Below are positions 35,476 to 44,007 of a stretch of DNA of 64,000 bases, in pieces. Origin of the DNA: Massilia agilis (lineage in GTDB: Bacteria > Pseudomonadota > Gammaproteobacteria > Burkholderiales > Burkholderiaceae_D); assembly GCF_024756255.1 (NCBI RefSeq), contig NZ_JANUHB010000006.1, forward strand, positions 186,001 to 250,000, in the 5' to 3' direction. The position numbers and the translations under genes were made by a program. Numbering within the stretch: the first letter of the stretch is position 1; the number at the start of each line of letters is the position of its first letter. Under the pieces are notes generated by a model that saw only the letters and a program-made list of their open reading frames with translations, searched no databases and was not told the DNA's origin.

Positions 35476-37151
35476 TCGGGCAGCTCCGGCTCGATGCGCT
35501 TGCGCAGCAAGAACGGTGGCATCGCCAGCGCGTGCAGCGGCATGCGCCGGAACGAGGTGATGGCATCCAGCGCCGTCTCGACGATCGGTTCGTCCTTGCC
35601 GTTGAATGAGGTGTTGAGCAGCACCGGGATGCCGGTGCGCGCATGAAAGCCTGCCAGTAGCGAGCGCAGCAAGGGATCGTCCTGCGGGCCCACGGTCTGC
35701 AGGCGCGCGGTGCCGTCCACATGGGTGATCGCCGGCACCAGCGACGCCAGCGCCGGGCGCACGGGCGCTGCGAACTGCATGAAGCGGCACGGCCCAGCCA
35801 GCTCGAAAAAGTCGGCCGCATGCTCTTCCAGCACCATGGGCGCGAGCGGGCGGAACCACTCTCGCTGCTTGACGCGTGCATTGATCCAGTCGCGCATGTA
35901 GCCGTGGCGCGGATTGCCCAGGATGCTGCGGTGCCCGAGCGCGCGCGGCCCGAATTCGCTCCTGCCCTGGAACAGCCCGACCACCTTGCTGGCGCACAGC
36001 AGGTCGAGCATGCGCTCGCACAGCGCGCCGCGCCCGCGCAGGCGCTCGACGATCAGGTCGGGCGCATCGGACACCGCCGCCTCGATGGCCGACAGCGCGG
36101 GCTCCGGGCCGAGGTAGTCGCTGGTCCAGCGGAACTCGCATTGCGCGCCCGCCAGTTCGGCCAGGCCGTACATGGCGCAGCCAAGGGCGGTGCCGGCATC
36201 GCTGGGCGCCGGCGGAATGAACACCTGCCGGAACGGCGTCTCGCGCAGCAGCCGCTCGTTGGCCGAGCAGTTCAGGCCGGTTCCGCCGGCAAAGCACAGG
36301 TGCTCGGATCCGGTGGCCGCGTGCAGCCAGCGCGCCACCTGCAGCAGCGCCTCCTCGAACGCGTGCTGGCCGGCGGCGGCCAGGTTGGCGCAATCGGAAA
36401 AGCGCACCCCGGGCGAGCCGTAACGAAAGCGCTTGCGCTCGCCCAGCAGCGCGCGCCACGCGGCGGGCACGCTGACCTGGCCGCCGTCCACGTCCAGCGG
36501 CGGCAGCGAAAACGCAGACCGGTTGCCGTGCGGCGCCAGCCCCATCACCTTGCCCTCGTTGCCCTCGCCCGGGAACATGGTTTGGGTGAGCATGAAGTAG
36601 AACATGCCCAGCCCCGCCAGCCGGTGCTCGTCGCGGTCCCACACCTGCTTGCCGATGCAGTCGATGCGTTCGCGGCTGGCGCGGTAGAACGACGACACCT
36701 CGCGCCAGTCGCCCGGCACGGCCGCCGCACCGCTCCAGTGCTCGGTCAGCTCGGACACGGGGCTGCCCTGGCCGTCCACCACCATCACCGCCGCCTCGTG
36801 GAATGGCGACGGATGGAACACGCTGTACAGGTGCGCCAGGTGGTGCGAGATGCGCACGCGCCGGCAGCCGGGCGCAAGGCGCAGGGTCTGCTGCAGCTCG
36901 GCCTCGTACTCGGGCAGGCGCGCCACCTCTTCGTCGGATGAAAAGCATTCGACCAGCACGTCGATGGGCCGGTCGAGCCCGGGCAGGCGTTCGCGGTAGA
37001 TGTTGCGCAGGTCGCCCGGCCGGCCCCAGTGGTGCTTGCGGCGCGTGAGCCGCTCTTTCTGGATGGCCCAGATGAGCGTGGACCCGTGCAGCAGGCAGGC
37101 GCTCGCATCTTGTGTGCGGTTCAGTCCCAGCACCACGGGGCCATCGTTCAT
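35472..37151 (-). CDS. NodU/CmcH-type carbamoyltransferase
   Basis: A 559-residue O-carbamoyltransferase. The N-terminal ASKHA-fold domain starts GLNRTQDASACLL and contains the ISHHLAHLYSVFHPSPF histidines and DGQGS; the C-terminal YrdC-like part has GRSEFGPRALGHRSIL and LLNTSFNGKDEPIVETALDA. It makes carbamoyl-AMP from carbamoyl phosphate and ATP and transfers the group to a hydroxyl. ATG 37151 follows AGGAGA. First gene of a four-gene operon ending in a heptosyltransferase-family GT, which suggests a carbamoylated glycan, as known for carbamoylated heptose in Pseudomonas LPS core. The acceptor is inferred, not shown. Confidence 0.92.
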   Translation of the reverse strand: MNDGPVVLGLNRTQDASACLLHGSTLIWAIQKERLTRRKHHWGRPGDLRNIYRERLPGLDRPIDVLVECFSSDEEVARLPEYEAELQQTLRLAPGCRRVRISHHLAHLYSVFHPSPFHEAAVMVVDGQGSPVSELTEHWSGAAAVPGDWREVSSFYRASRERIDCIGKQVWDRDEHRLAGLGMFYFMLTQTMFPGEGNEGKVMGLAPHGNRSAFSLPPLDVDGGQVSVPAAWRALLGERKRFRYGSPGVRFSDCANLAAAGQHAFEEALLQVARWLHAATGSEHLCFAGGTGLNCSANERLLRETPFRQVFIPPAPSDAGTALGCAMYGLAELAGAQCEFRWTSDYLGPEPALSAIEAAVSDAPDLIVERLRGRGALCERMLDLLCASKVVGLFQGRSEFGPRALGHRSILGNPRHGYMRDWINARVKQREWFRPLAPMVLEEHAADFFELAGPCRFMQFAAPVRPALASLVPAITHVDGTARLQTVGPQDDPLLRSLLAGFHARTGIPVLLNTSFNGKDEPIVETALDAITSFRRMPLHALAMPPFLLRKRIEPELPE

Positions 37152-37314
37152 CTTGTTCTCCTGGTTGGTTGGCGCAAGCGGTGAAGCGGTCCAGCCCCCC
37201 TTTGAGCAGGATGAGTTCAAATTAGTTCGTGGCGAGCGCATGCAAAAGCGCGAAACCTGTGCGCCGCAACGAGGTCAGACCTGTTTTTCCAGACCATTGC
37301 CAAGGGAGGGCATC

Positions 37315-38085
37315 ATGGCGCGCGTCAATCCGATCCAGATCCAGAAGTACCTGAAGGGCGTCGACTACCCGGCTTCAAAAGCAACGCTGCTCGATACGGC
37401 CAGGCGCGAGGGCGCGGACGAGAACGTGTGCGCCTCGCTGGAGCAGCTGCCGGACGAACAGTTCCAGACCCCGGCCGACGTCAGCCAGGCTTTCGGCCGC
37501 CTGCCCGACGAGGCGCCCGGCGCGCCCGCAGCGGGCCGCGAGGCTGCTGGCCGCAAGGAGGAATCCCGGGCCGGCGGCAAGGAGGCCGGCAGGGAGCACG
37601 GTGCGCACAAGGAAGCCGCCCCGGCGCGCCGCGAAGGCGGCCAGCGCTACACCGGCGGCAACGAGTTCCTGATCGAGGCGATGCAGGATTCCATGGCGGA
37701 GATACAGGTTTGCGAGATCGCGATCGAAAAGTCGGAGAACGCGGACGTGAAGAAGTTCGCCCAGGCCATGATCGACGAGCACGGCCGCATGGGCCGCGAG
37801 TTGGAAAAGCTGGCCGCCGACAAGGGCCTGGAGGTGCCGCGCCAGGTCCGGCCCGAGCAGGAGCTGACGGTGGACGAGCTGTCCAGCCTGTCCGGGCGCG
37901 ATTTCGAGCAGCGCTGGATCCAGTACAACATCGACGTGCACGAGCGCGACACCAAGGTGTTCCGCCATTACGCGCAGGATGAGCCCGACCGCGACATCGC
38001 CACGTTGGCCAAGAAGCACGGCGACGCGCTGGGCAAGCACCTGAAGGCCGCGCACGACCTGGGCAAGAAGCTGGCAAAACCGTGA
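37315..38085 (+). CDS. DUF2795-DUF4142 fusion protein
   Basis: A 256-residue protein with an N-terminal DUF2795-like segment (1-60; NPIQIQKYLKGVDYPASKATL), a charged Gly/Lys/Glu/Arg linker (about 65-110), and a C-terminal DUF4142 helical bundle (about 112-255; NEFLIEAMQDSMAEIQVCEIA, DVKKFAQAMIDEHGRM). DUF4142 is a ferritin-like bundle often linked to stress. No signal peptide is seen, although many DUF4142 proteins are periplasmic. GGGAGGG lies seven bases before ATG 37315. It is divergent from the carbamoyltransferase operon over 163 bases. Confidence 0.82.
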   Translation: MARVNPIQIQKYLKGVDYPASKATLLDTARREGADENVCASLEQLPDEQFQTPADVSQAFGRLPDEAPGAPAAGREAAGRKEESRAGGKEAGREHGAHKEAAPARREGGQRYTGGNEFLIEAMQDSMAEIQVCEIAIEKSENADVKKFAQAMIDEHGRMGRELEKLAADKGLEVPRQVRPEQELTVDELSSLSGRDFEQRWIQYNIDVHERDTKVFRHYAQDEPDRDIATLAKKHGDALGKHLKAAHDLGKKLAKP

Positions 38086-38146
38086 GCCCGGCGGGCGCGG
38101 CGCGAAAACGGTATCATCGGAGCATCTTGTTCCAACGACACCAATA

Positions 38147-38968
38147 ATGCTGCAAACGCCCGCCACCTTCACGCCCCTCCTGGTCCGGCAGGAGCATGAC
38201 GATCCGTTGAATTTCCTGTTCCATGGCAACAGGCTGCTGGTGCGCGAGCACGACCTGGCCCTCCCTGACCAGGACGTGCTGCGTGCCCTCGAGCTCGACC
38301 CGCGCCGGATGCAGCCGGTCGGCTTGCTCGACCGCCGCTATGCCCAGGCCGGCTGGCTCGACAACGAAACGGTCCCGGCCGGCTACGCCCTGCAACCGCT
38401 GCGCGGCCTGATGTTCGGCAGCATGGACGAGACCCTGGTCGGCGTGGCCGCGCGCGCGGCCCAGGTTGCCGAGTGGGCGCGCACCCACCGCTTCTGCGGC
38501 GCCTGCGGCGGCAGCACCGAACAGGCCACGGGTGAGCGCTGCTTCAAGTGCCCCGCGTGCGGCCACATGGCCTATCCGCGCATCTCGCCAGCGATGATGG
38601 TGCTGATCCGCAAGGGCGATTCTGTGCTGCTCGCCATGCACGTCCAGTCACCGGCCAAGCGCTTTGTGCCGCTGGCCGGGTTCCTGGAAGCCGGGGAATC
38701 GATCGAGGAAGCCGTGCACCGCGAGGTGTTCGAGGAGGTCGGCCTGCGCGTGCAGAACCTGCGCTATTTCGGCAGCCAGTCCTGGCCCTTCCCGCACTCG
38801 CTGATGATTGCCTTCACCGCCGATTATCTGGACGGCGAGATCCGCGTGGACCCGAACGAGATCAGCGAGGCGCGCTGGTTCGGGCCGCACGACGAGTGGC
38901 CGGAACGCGTGCCGCACATCTCGATTTCGAGCGTGCTGGTGGACGCGCACCGGCCCACGGGCCGCTAG
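38147..38968 (+). CDS. nudC: NAD(+) diphosphatase / NAD-decapping hydrolase
   Basis: A 273-residue NudC with a middle zinc ribbon (FCGACGG ... CFKCPACGHM, about 117-143) and a Nudix box GFLEAGESIEEAVHREVFEE (about 178-197, followed by VGL). It hydrolyses NADH and removes NAD caps from RNA. The NudC-specific array, usually SQPWPFPxS, reads SQSWPFPHS here; the change is one residue and probably tolerated. The downstream gene on the other strand overlaps its last four bases. Confidence 0.94.
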   Translation: MLQTPATFTPLLVRQEHDDPLNFLFHGNRLLVREHDLALPDQDVLRALELDPRRMQPVGLLDRRYAQAGWLDNETVPAGYALQPLRGLMFGSMDETLVGVAARAAQVAEWARTHRFCGACGGSTEQATGERCFKCPACGHMAYPRISPAMMVLIRKGDSVLLAMHVQSPAKRFVPLAGFLEAGESIEEAVHREVFEEVGLRVQNLRYFGSQSWPFPHSLMIAFTADYLDGEIRVDPNEISEARWFGPHDEWPERVPHISISSVLVDAHRPTGR

Positions 38969-39849
38969 CTCGCCGCGGCGACGGCGGCCGTGGTGCCCGC
39001 TGCCGCCTGGCGCCGCTCGCGCGCCACTTCTTCCGGCTTGCTGCCGGTGGCGCGCATCTGCACCGCGCGCTGCAGGATGTCGAACCAGAAGGGCGCCCCG
39101 AACAGCGTGGTTGCGGCCGTCATCAGCCAGCCCGCCACCTGCAGCAGGAAGGCGTTGTCCAGGTGCGGCGGGAAGCTGGTCCAGCCGATCGGCAGCGCCA
39201 TGAAGGCCTGCACCGTGGCCTGGTCGAGCGCGCCCGGCGCACCGTTGATGCCGGCGGACAGTACCGGATGCTGCCAGAGGGTACGGAACAGGTGGATGCT
39301 GTCCACGTTGAAAAAGATCGCGACCAGCAGCGAGATCAGGAACGAGATCAGCAGTTGCTGGCGCTTGTAGGCCCCCGACACGCGCTCCATCGCATTGTCG
39401 AACCAGCTCGCCACCAGCGCCTGGAACTGCTCCAGCCCCGCCGCCCGCTTGTACAGCCCCTGCAACACGCGCCTGACCTGCGGATCGGGAATCTGCTCGA
39501 TCGCGCTGCCCAGTGCCTCGTAGGTGGCCGGCCCGTTTTGCGCGATCGTGTCCACCAGCGCAATGGCGAAGTGGGCAGGCTCGATGTAGGATGGCTTGGA
39601 CTTGAGGTCGTGTTCGTCGGTCGCGGCGCCGTCGCCATGCGGATTGACCAGCGGGTGGCCGTACACGGCCTGCGCCAGCTGGGTGAAGCTGGGGTCGTTG
39701 AGCATGCTCTTGATGCCCGCCAGCAGGGTGTTGGCGCGCAACCGGAAGATCGAGGCCAGCGCTTCCTGAATGGTGGTGACGATCAGCGCGACGGTGCCGA
39801 AGCAGAAAGTTAAGCCGATGGCAACTTCGAGGACTGTGCTGCCTAGCAT
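38965..39849 (-). CDS. Hypothetical membrane protein
   Basis: A 294-residue protein with a hydrophobic N-terminal helix (about 7-30), a soluble middle, two helices near 165-190 and 230-262 with a FPPHLDNAFLL segment between, and an Ala-rich tail. The TIQEALASIFRLRANTLLAGIKSML stretch (residues in part) may be an amphipathic anchor. I do not recognise a functional family. It starts at ATG 39849 with AGGAGAACACCC about seven bases upstream. It is convergent with nudC and divergent from folE; no partner is obvious. Confidence 0.75.
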   Translation of the reverse strand: MLGSTVLEVAIGLTFCFGTVALIVTTIQEALASIFRLRANTLLAGIKSMLNDPSFTQLAQAVYGHPLVNPHGDGAATDEHDLKSKPSYIEPAHFAIALVDTIAQNGPATYEALGSAIEQIPDPQVRRVLQGLYKRAAGLEQFQALVASWFDNAMERVSGAYKRQQLLISFLISLLVAIFFNVDSIHLFRTLWQHPVLSAGINGAPGALDQATVQAFMALPIGWTSFPPHLDNAFLLQVAGWLMTAATTLFGAPFWFDILQRAVQMRATGSKPEEVARERRQAAAGTTAAVAAAS

Positions 39850-39995
39850 GGGTGTTCTCCTCAGGAAAGGTACCCGGTAACGCTAGCCCGTTTCTGCAAA
39901 TGACGAGTTCGGCTGGATCAAAGAATCGGGCCTCTCCGGTCGATTCCGCGCATTTTCTATATACTCTCGGCAATCGCAGAAAATCAGGGTTGACC

Positions 39996-40562
39996 ATGTC
40001 TGACAAAGAAGCCTTCACCGAAAACGACTGGCGGCGCCTGCTCGCCAGCTTCGGCGAAGATCCAAACCGTCCCGGCCTGCACGAGACGCCGGCACGCGTT
40101 GCCAAAGCCTGGAAGCACTGGACCTCCGGCTACGACCAGGACCCGGTCGAGATCCTCAAGGCGTTCGAGGACGGCGCCGAGGAATACAACGAACTGATCG
40201 TGGTGCGCGGCATCCCGGTCTACAGCCACTGCGAACACCACCTGGCGCCGTTCTTCGGCAAGGCCACGGTCGGCTACCTGCCCAACGGCAAGATCGTCGG
40301 CCTGTCCAAGCTGACCCGGCTGGTCGATGTGTTCGCCAAGCGCCTGCAAGTGCAGGAGCGCATGACCATCCAGATCGCCAACGCCCTGATGGAAGCGCTG
40401 GAGCCCAAGGCGGTGGGCGTGGTCGTCAAGTGCCGCCACATGTGCATGGAAAGCCGCGGCATCCGCACCCCGGGCGAGGAAACCATCACTTCCGCCATGC
40501 TGGGCGAACTGCAGCCGAACCTGGCGCTGCGTACCGAATTCCTGGCACTGGCCCGCGACTGA
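39996..40562 (+). CDS. folE: GTP cyclohydrolase I
   Basis: A 188-residue enzyme that converts GTP to dihydroneopterin triphosphate, the first step to folate and other pterins. Zinc ligands are in YSHCEHHLAPF and KCRHMCM (Cys-His-Cys), and the phosphate-binding SKLTRLVDVFAKRLQVQERMT is intact (in parts). The length fits a type I homodecamer subunit. ATG 39996 is preferred over an upstream in-frame ATG that adds 48 non-homologous residues. TATACT near 39960 is a likely -10. Confidence 0.96.
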   Translation: MSDKEAFTENDWRRLLASFGEDPNRPGLHETPARVAKAWKHWTSGYDQDPVEILKAFEDGAEEYNELIVVRGIPVYSHCEHHLAPFFGKATVGYLPNGKIVGLSKLTRLVDVFAKRLQVQERMTIQIANALMEALEPKAVGVVVKCRHMCMESRGIRTPGEETITSAMLGELQPNLALRTEFLALARD

Positions 40563-40631
40563 TCCATTTCGAGCGGGGTTCGGGAACCTGTTCCAGATCG
40601 GGCGTCTCCAAGTGATTTTGGGGCGACCGAC

Positions 40632-40955
40632 ATGGCCAGGCCAGAATTCCCGAGCGACATCTCGCGCGAGCAGTTCGAGCACATCCGAGACATGCTGGAA
40701 GCGGCGCGGCGCAAGACGCGCCCGCGCAAGCACGACCTGTACGACGTCTTTTGCGCCGTGCTGTATTTCCTCGATTCCGGCGCGGCGTGGCGCAGCATGC
40801 CGCCCGAGTTCCCGCCCTGGCGCACGGTGCACGAATACTTCACCCAATGGACCATGCTGCGCGACGGCGACAAGACCCTGCTCGAGCAGGCCCTGGAGCG
40901 GATCGGCCGCACGAAGGAAATTGACCGCCTGCACAAGCTGCTCGGCCCGCGCTAG
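40632..40955 (+). pseudogene. Stand-alone IS5-type transposase N-terminal (DUF4096) domain
   Basis: A 107-residue frame matching the N-terminal DUF4096 part of IS5-family transposases (LYDVFCAVLYFLDSGAAWRSMPPEFPPWRTVHEYF, seen in parts). The DDE catalytic domain is missing: the frame stops at 40955 and a palindromic repeat follows at once. No terminal inverted repeats or target duplications are visible. It may be the remnant of an insertion sequence or a domesticated DNA-binding protein, since the frame is intact and has GGGGCGA before its ATG. Confidence 0.65.
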
Positions 40956-41070
40956 GTAGGGTGGGCAGGTCTCCTGCCCACGCGTCCAAACTCCGTGTGA
41001 CAGCCCGGTAAGGCAGACCCTCGAGCCCACGCCGCGTGTCCAACCGCGCGGGCTCGAGAGCCCGCCCTAC
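40956..41070. repeat. Large palindromic intergenic repeat, copy 1
   Basis: GTAGGGTGGGC at 40956-40966 is mirrored by GCCCGCCCTAC at 41060-41070, with inner palindromes (GGGCAGGTCTCCTGCCC; CGAGCCC...GGGCTCG). The first 30 bases are nearly identical to the repeat at 54668. It directly follows the DUF4096 frame. Confidence 0.75.
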
Positions 41071-41187
41071 GCCAATTCACCCGTCCTGTAACACTCTGTT
41101 GCGATTTCGCGTGGCAAGCCTTGTCCAGCTTGCGTTAAGCTAGTCCCATCTATTGTCATTTCGATATCAAAGCGGACGGCGGCCATC

Positions 41188-41796
41188 ATGCTCGAACACC
41201 TCAACCTCTACCTGTTCTCCCTCTTCAACGCACAGGCCGGCCTGCACGGCTGGCCCCTGTCCGCCGCCCTGTTTGCCGCCGAACGGCTGATCCTGCTGGT
41301 GCCCCTGATGCTGCTGCTGCTGTGGATCGGCGGCGACAGCCTGCAGCGCCAGGCCGCTGTGCGCGCCGCCCTCGCCACCGCCGGCGCGCTGGCGGCCAAC
41401 GCCGTCATCGGCCTGCTCTGGTTCCACCCGCGCCCGTTCGTCGCCGGCGTCGGGCACACCTTCATGCACCACGCGCCGGACAGCTCGTTCCCCAGCGACC
41501 ACGCGACCATCATGTTCACCGTCTCGCTGGTGCTTGCCTTCAGCCAGTCCGTCAACGCGCGCCGCATCGGCGCCTGGCTGTTGCCGGTGTCAATCGTGGT
41601 GGCGTGGTCGCGCGTCTTCCTCGGCGTGCACTATCCGGCTGATATGATCGGCGCCCTGTTCGTCGCCCTTGGCATGCTGGCGCTGGTCAACACGCGGGCT
41701 CCGGCCGCGCTGTGCACCACCCTGGTGCCGGCCATGGAAACCGTGTACCGCCGGGTGCTGGCCGCGCCCATCGCCCGCGGCTGGTTGCGTCCGTAA
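41188..41796 (+). CDS. PAP2-family phosphatase, probable undecaprenyl-diphosphatase
   Basis: A 202-residue, five- or six-helix membrane protein with PAP2 motifs: FHPRPF (near 74-79), PSDHA (near 101-105) and SRVFLGVHYPADMIG (near 141-155), whose Ser/His/Asp/Arg/His residues form the active site. Motif 1 lacks the upstream Lys of the general family, as in BcrC/YbjG-like enzymes. It likely recycles undecaprenyl pyrophosphate at the periplasmic face, a carrier also needed by the glycosylation operon in this window. ATG 41188 has no strong ribosome site. Confidence 0.85.
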   Translation: MLEHLNLYLFSLFNAQAGLHGWPLSAALFAAERLILLVPLMLLLLWIGGDSLQRQAAVRAALATAGALAANAVIGLLWFHPRPFVAGVGHTFMHHAPDSSFPSDHATIMFTVSLVLAFSQSVNARRIGAWLLPVSIVVAWSRVFLGVHYPADMIGALFVALGMLALVNTRAPAALCTTLVPAMETVYRRVLAAPIARGWLRP

Positions 41797-41810
41797 GCAG
41801 TCCTTGCGGC

Positions 41811-42224
41811 TCAGCGCATCGCCATCGTCGTCGAACCCGCTTCCACGAACACCAGCTTGTCCGCCAGCAGCCGGAACGCGCCAAGCGGCGTGCCGCCTGC
41901 GGCCGCCGGCGTGGCAAGCTGGCCGCAGCGGCTGGTTTCCACGCGCAGCAGCCGATCGCCCGCCTGCACGGTGAAAATCCCGTTCCCGTTGGCATACAGC
42001 GCGACATCGAGCCGTTCCGACGGAACCTTTCCTAACGAAAAGCGCCGCTGGCATTCCGGCAGGTTGGACGCAATCACGTCCAGGTTCACGTCCTTGCTCC
42101 AGAAATAGTCCTGCTGCGCGTGCACCACCAGGGCGCGGTCGGTGCCGGCCACCAGATAGCCGGCCGCGCCATCGACGCAGGCGGACAGCAGCAGTGGTGC
42201 AAGGAGGACGAGTGCGTTGCGCAT
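41811..42224 (-). CDS. Small lipoprotein, hypothetical
   Basis: A 137-residue protein whose N terminus is a lipoprotein signal with lipobox LLSAC (Cys at about 16). The mature part has two further cysteines (LPECQRR, TSRCGQL) and no family that I recognise. ATG 42224 gives the signal peptide; a longer frame upstream does not. A TATACT hexamer and a 12-bp palindrome lie just upstream and could control it. It converges on the PAP2 gene. Confidence 0.72.
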   Translation of the reverse strand: MRNALVLLAPLLLSACVDGAAGYLVAGTDRALVVHAQQDYFWSKDVNLDVIASNLPECQRRFSLGKVPSERLDVALYANGNGIFTVQAGDRLLRVETSRCGQLATPAAAGGTPLGAFRLLADKLVFVEAGSTTMAMR

Positions 42225-42240
42225 GACGGGCTCGCTTGGT

Positions 42241-42258
42241 TGGACATGTCCAGTATAG
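42241..42258 (-). promoter_or_regulatory. Palindromic operator beside the lipoprotein promoter
   Basis: TGGACATGTCCA (42241-42252) is a perfect 12-bp palindrome. Read leftwards, TATACT (42258-42253) directly precedes it, so the palindrome would cover the transcription start of the lipoprotein gene. Confidence 0.4.
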
Positions 42259-42427
42259 AACTCTTCACTGGCAAGCCGCACACGCAACGGGTGTCAGCCG
42301 GGCTCCCCGGATTTTCGATTTGCGCGATGATTAGCCGGCTCGCATGGGCAGCCGGTCCCGGCACGGGAACCGCCTGCCCCGCCCCCGGTCAGACACGTTC
42401 CGCGCACTTCCTTGAAAGACCACCGCC

Positions 42428-43015
42428 ATGCCTGAAGACCAACTGAACCAGCGCGCCGTCCACGAGCCGCTCGCCGCCGCGCCCCACGTGCCGCCGCAGA
42501 AAGTCACGCTGCGCATCAACGGCGCGCTGCACGACCTGATGATCGAGCCGCGCGTCGCCTTGCTCGACGCGCTGCGCGAGGTGCTGGAGCTGACCGGCAC
42601 CAAGAAGGGCTGCGACCGCGGCCAGTGCGGCGCCTGCACCGTGCTGGTGGACGGCCAGCGCATCAACGCCTGCCTGACGCTCGCGATCATGCAGGAGGGG
42701 CGCGACATCGTCACGGTCGAGGGGCTGGGCGAGTTCGGCGTGCCGCATCCGGTGCAGCAGGCGTTCATGGACTGCGACGGCTTCCAGTGCGGCTACTGCA
42801 CCCCGGGCCAGGTCTGCTCGGCGGTGGCGCTGCTGGGCGAAGTGGCCCGCGGCGACGCAAGTCGCCTCACGCAAGGGGACGCGCTTCTTGCGGGCGAACT
42901 GACCGACGACGAAATCCGCGAGCGCATGAGCGGCAACCTGTGCCGCTGCGGCGCCTATCCCAACATCGTTTCCGCGATCCGCGGCGTGGTCGAACGCGGC
43001 GCGCCCGGAGCCTAG
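42428..43015 (+). CDS. paoA: Aldehyde/xanthine dehydrogenase 2Fe-2S subunit (PaoA/YagT-like)
   Basis: A 195-residue iron-sulfur subunit with the plant-ferredoxin-type cluster (CDRGQCGACTVLVDGQRINAC, in parts, about 62-82) and the second cluster (GFQCGYCTPGQ and NLCRCGAYPNI). It passes electrons from the molybdenum centre to FAD. E. coli PaoA is exported by Tat; here the N terminus (MPEDQLNQRAVHEPL) has no twin-arginine signal, so this complex should stay in the cytoplasm. The FAD subunit gene follows after eight bases. Confidence 0.92.
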   Translation: MPEDQLNQRAVHEPLAAAPHVPPQKVTLRINGALHDLMIEPRVALLDALREVLELTGTKKGCDRGQCGACTVLVDGQRINACLTLAIMQEGRDIVTVEGLGEFGVPHPVQQAFMDCDGFQCGYCTPGQVCSAVALLGEVARGDASRLTQGDALLAGELTDDEIRERMSGNLCRCGAYPNIVSAIRGVVERGAPGA

Positions 43016-43023
43016 GGCAGGCC

Positions 43024-44007
43024 ATGCAGTCGATCTCGTACGAACGCGCGCGCGACGTGCCGCACGCGCTGCAGCTCGGGCGCGACCCCGGCGCCAGGTT
43101 CATTGGCGGCGGCACCAACCTGCTCGACCTGTACAAAAGCGGAATCGAACGGCCGCTGCGGCTGGTTGACGTGAGCCGCCTCGACCTGTCGGGCATCGGC
43201 GAGTTGCCCGACGGCGCCCTGCGCATCGGCGCCACCGCCACCAACACGGCCGCGGCCAACCACCCGCTGGTGCGCCAGCGTTACCGCTTGCTGTCCGACG
43301 CGCTGCTCAGCGGCGCTTCGGCCCAGCTGCGCAACATGGCCACCGTGGGCGGCAACCTGCTCCAGCGCACCCGCTGCTACTACTTCACCGATCCCGCGCT
43401 CGGGCCCTGCAACAAGCGTACGCCCGGCGCCGGCTGCGCCGCGCTCGATGGCTTCAACCGCATCCATGCAATCCTCGGCGCCAGCGTGCACTGCATCGCG
43501 GTCAACCCGTCCGACATGGCGGTGGCGCTGGTCGCGCTCGATGCGGTGGTGCGCGTCGCGCAGCCCGGCGGCGAGCGAACCGTGCCCGTGCTCGACTTCC
43601 ATCGCCTGCCGGACGAGCGCCCGCAGGACGACACCGTCATCGCGCCGGGGGAACTGATCACGGCAATCGACCTGCCGCCGCCGCGTTTCACGAACACCCA
43701 CTACCTCAAGGTGCGCGACCGCGCGAGCTATGCGTTTGCGCTGGTCTCGGTGGCCGCAGCCGTGGACCTGGACGGCGGCGTGGTGCGCGACGCGCGGGTG
43801 GTGCTGGGCGGTGTGGCGCACAAGCCCTGGCGCGCCTTCGCCGCCGAGGACGCGCTGCGCGGCCAGCCGCTCGCGGCGCCGGTGCTGGAGCGCGCCAGCG
43901 AAGCCGCGGTCGAGAACGCACGCCCGCTGGCCCACAACGGCTTCAAGGTCGAACTGGCGCGGCGCGCCATCGAGCGTGCGCTGCGCACCGCAGGAGGCGT
44001 GGCATGA
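43024..44007 (+). CDS. paoB: Aldehyde dehydrogenase FAD-binding subunit (PaoB/YagS-like)
   Basis: A 327-residue subunit with the FAD pyrophosphate loop ARFIGGGTNLLDL (about 21-33), the AQLRNMATVGGNLLQRTRC block, and the cysteine insert YYFTDPALGPCNKRTPGAGC that in PaoB binds an extra [4Fe-4S] cluster. The C-terminal CO-dehydrogenase flavoprotein domain is present. It starts eight bases after paoA and its stop overlaps the paoC ATG (ATGA), so the three subunits are made together. Confidence 0.92.
   Translation: MQSISYERARDVPHALQLGRDPGARFIGGGTNLLDLYKSGIERPLRLVDVSRLDLSGIGELPDGALRIGATATNTAAANHPLVRQRYRLLSDALLSGASAQLRNMATVGGNLLQRTRCYYFTDPALGPCNKRTPGAGCAALDGFNRIHAILGASVHCIAVNPSDMAVALVALDAVVRVAQPGGERTVPVLDFHRLPDERPQDDTVIAPGELITAIDLPPPRFTNTHYLKVRDRASYAFALVSVAAAVDLDGGVVRDARVVLGGVAHKPWRAFAAEDALRGQPLAAPVLERASEAAVENARPLAHNGFKVELARRAIERALRTAGGVA

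Noticed and set aside
40632..41070. A complete insertion sequence
   Set aside because: Only the N-terminal transposase domain is present and no terminal inverted repeats or target duplications could be matched.
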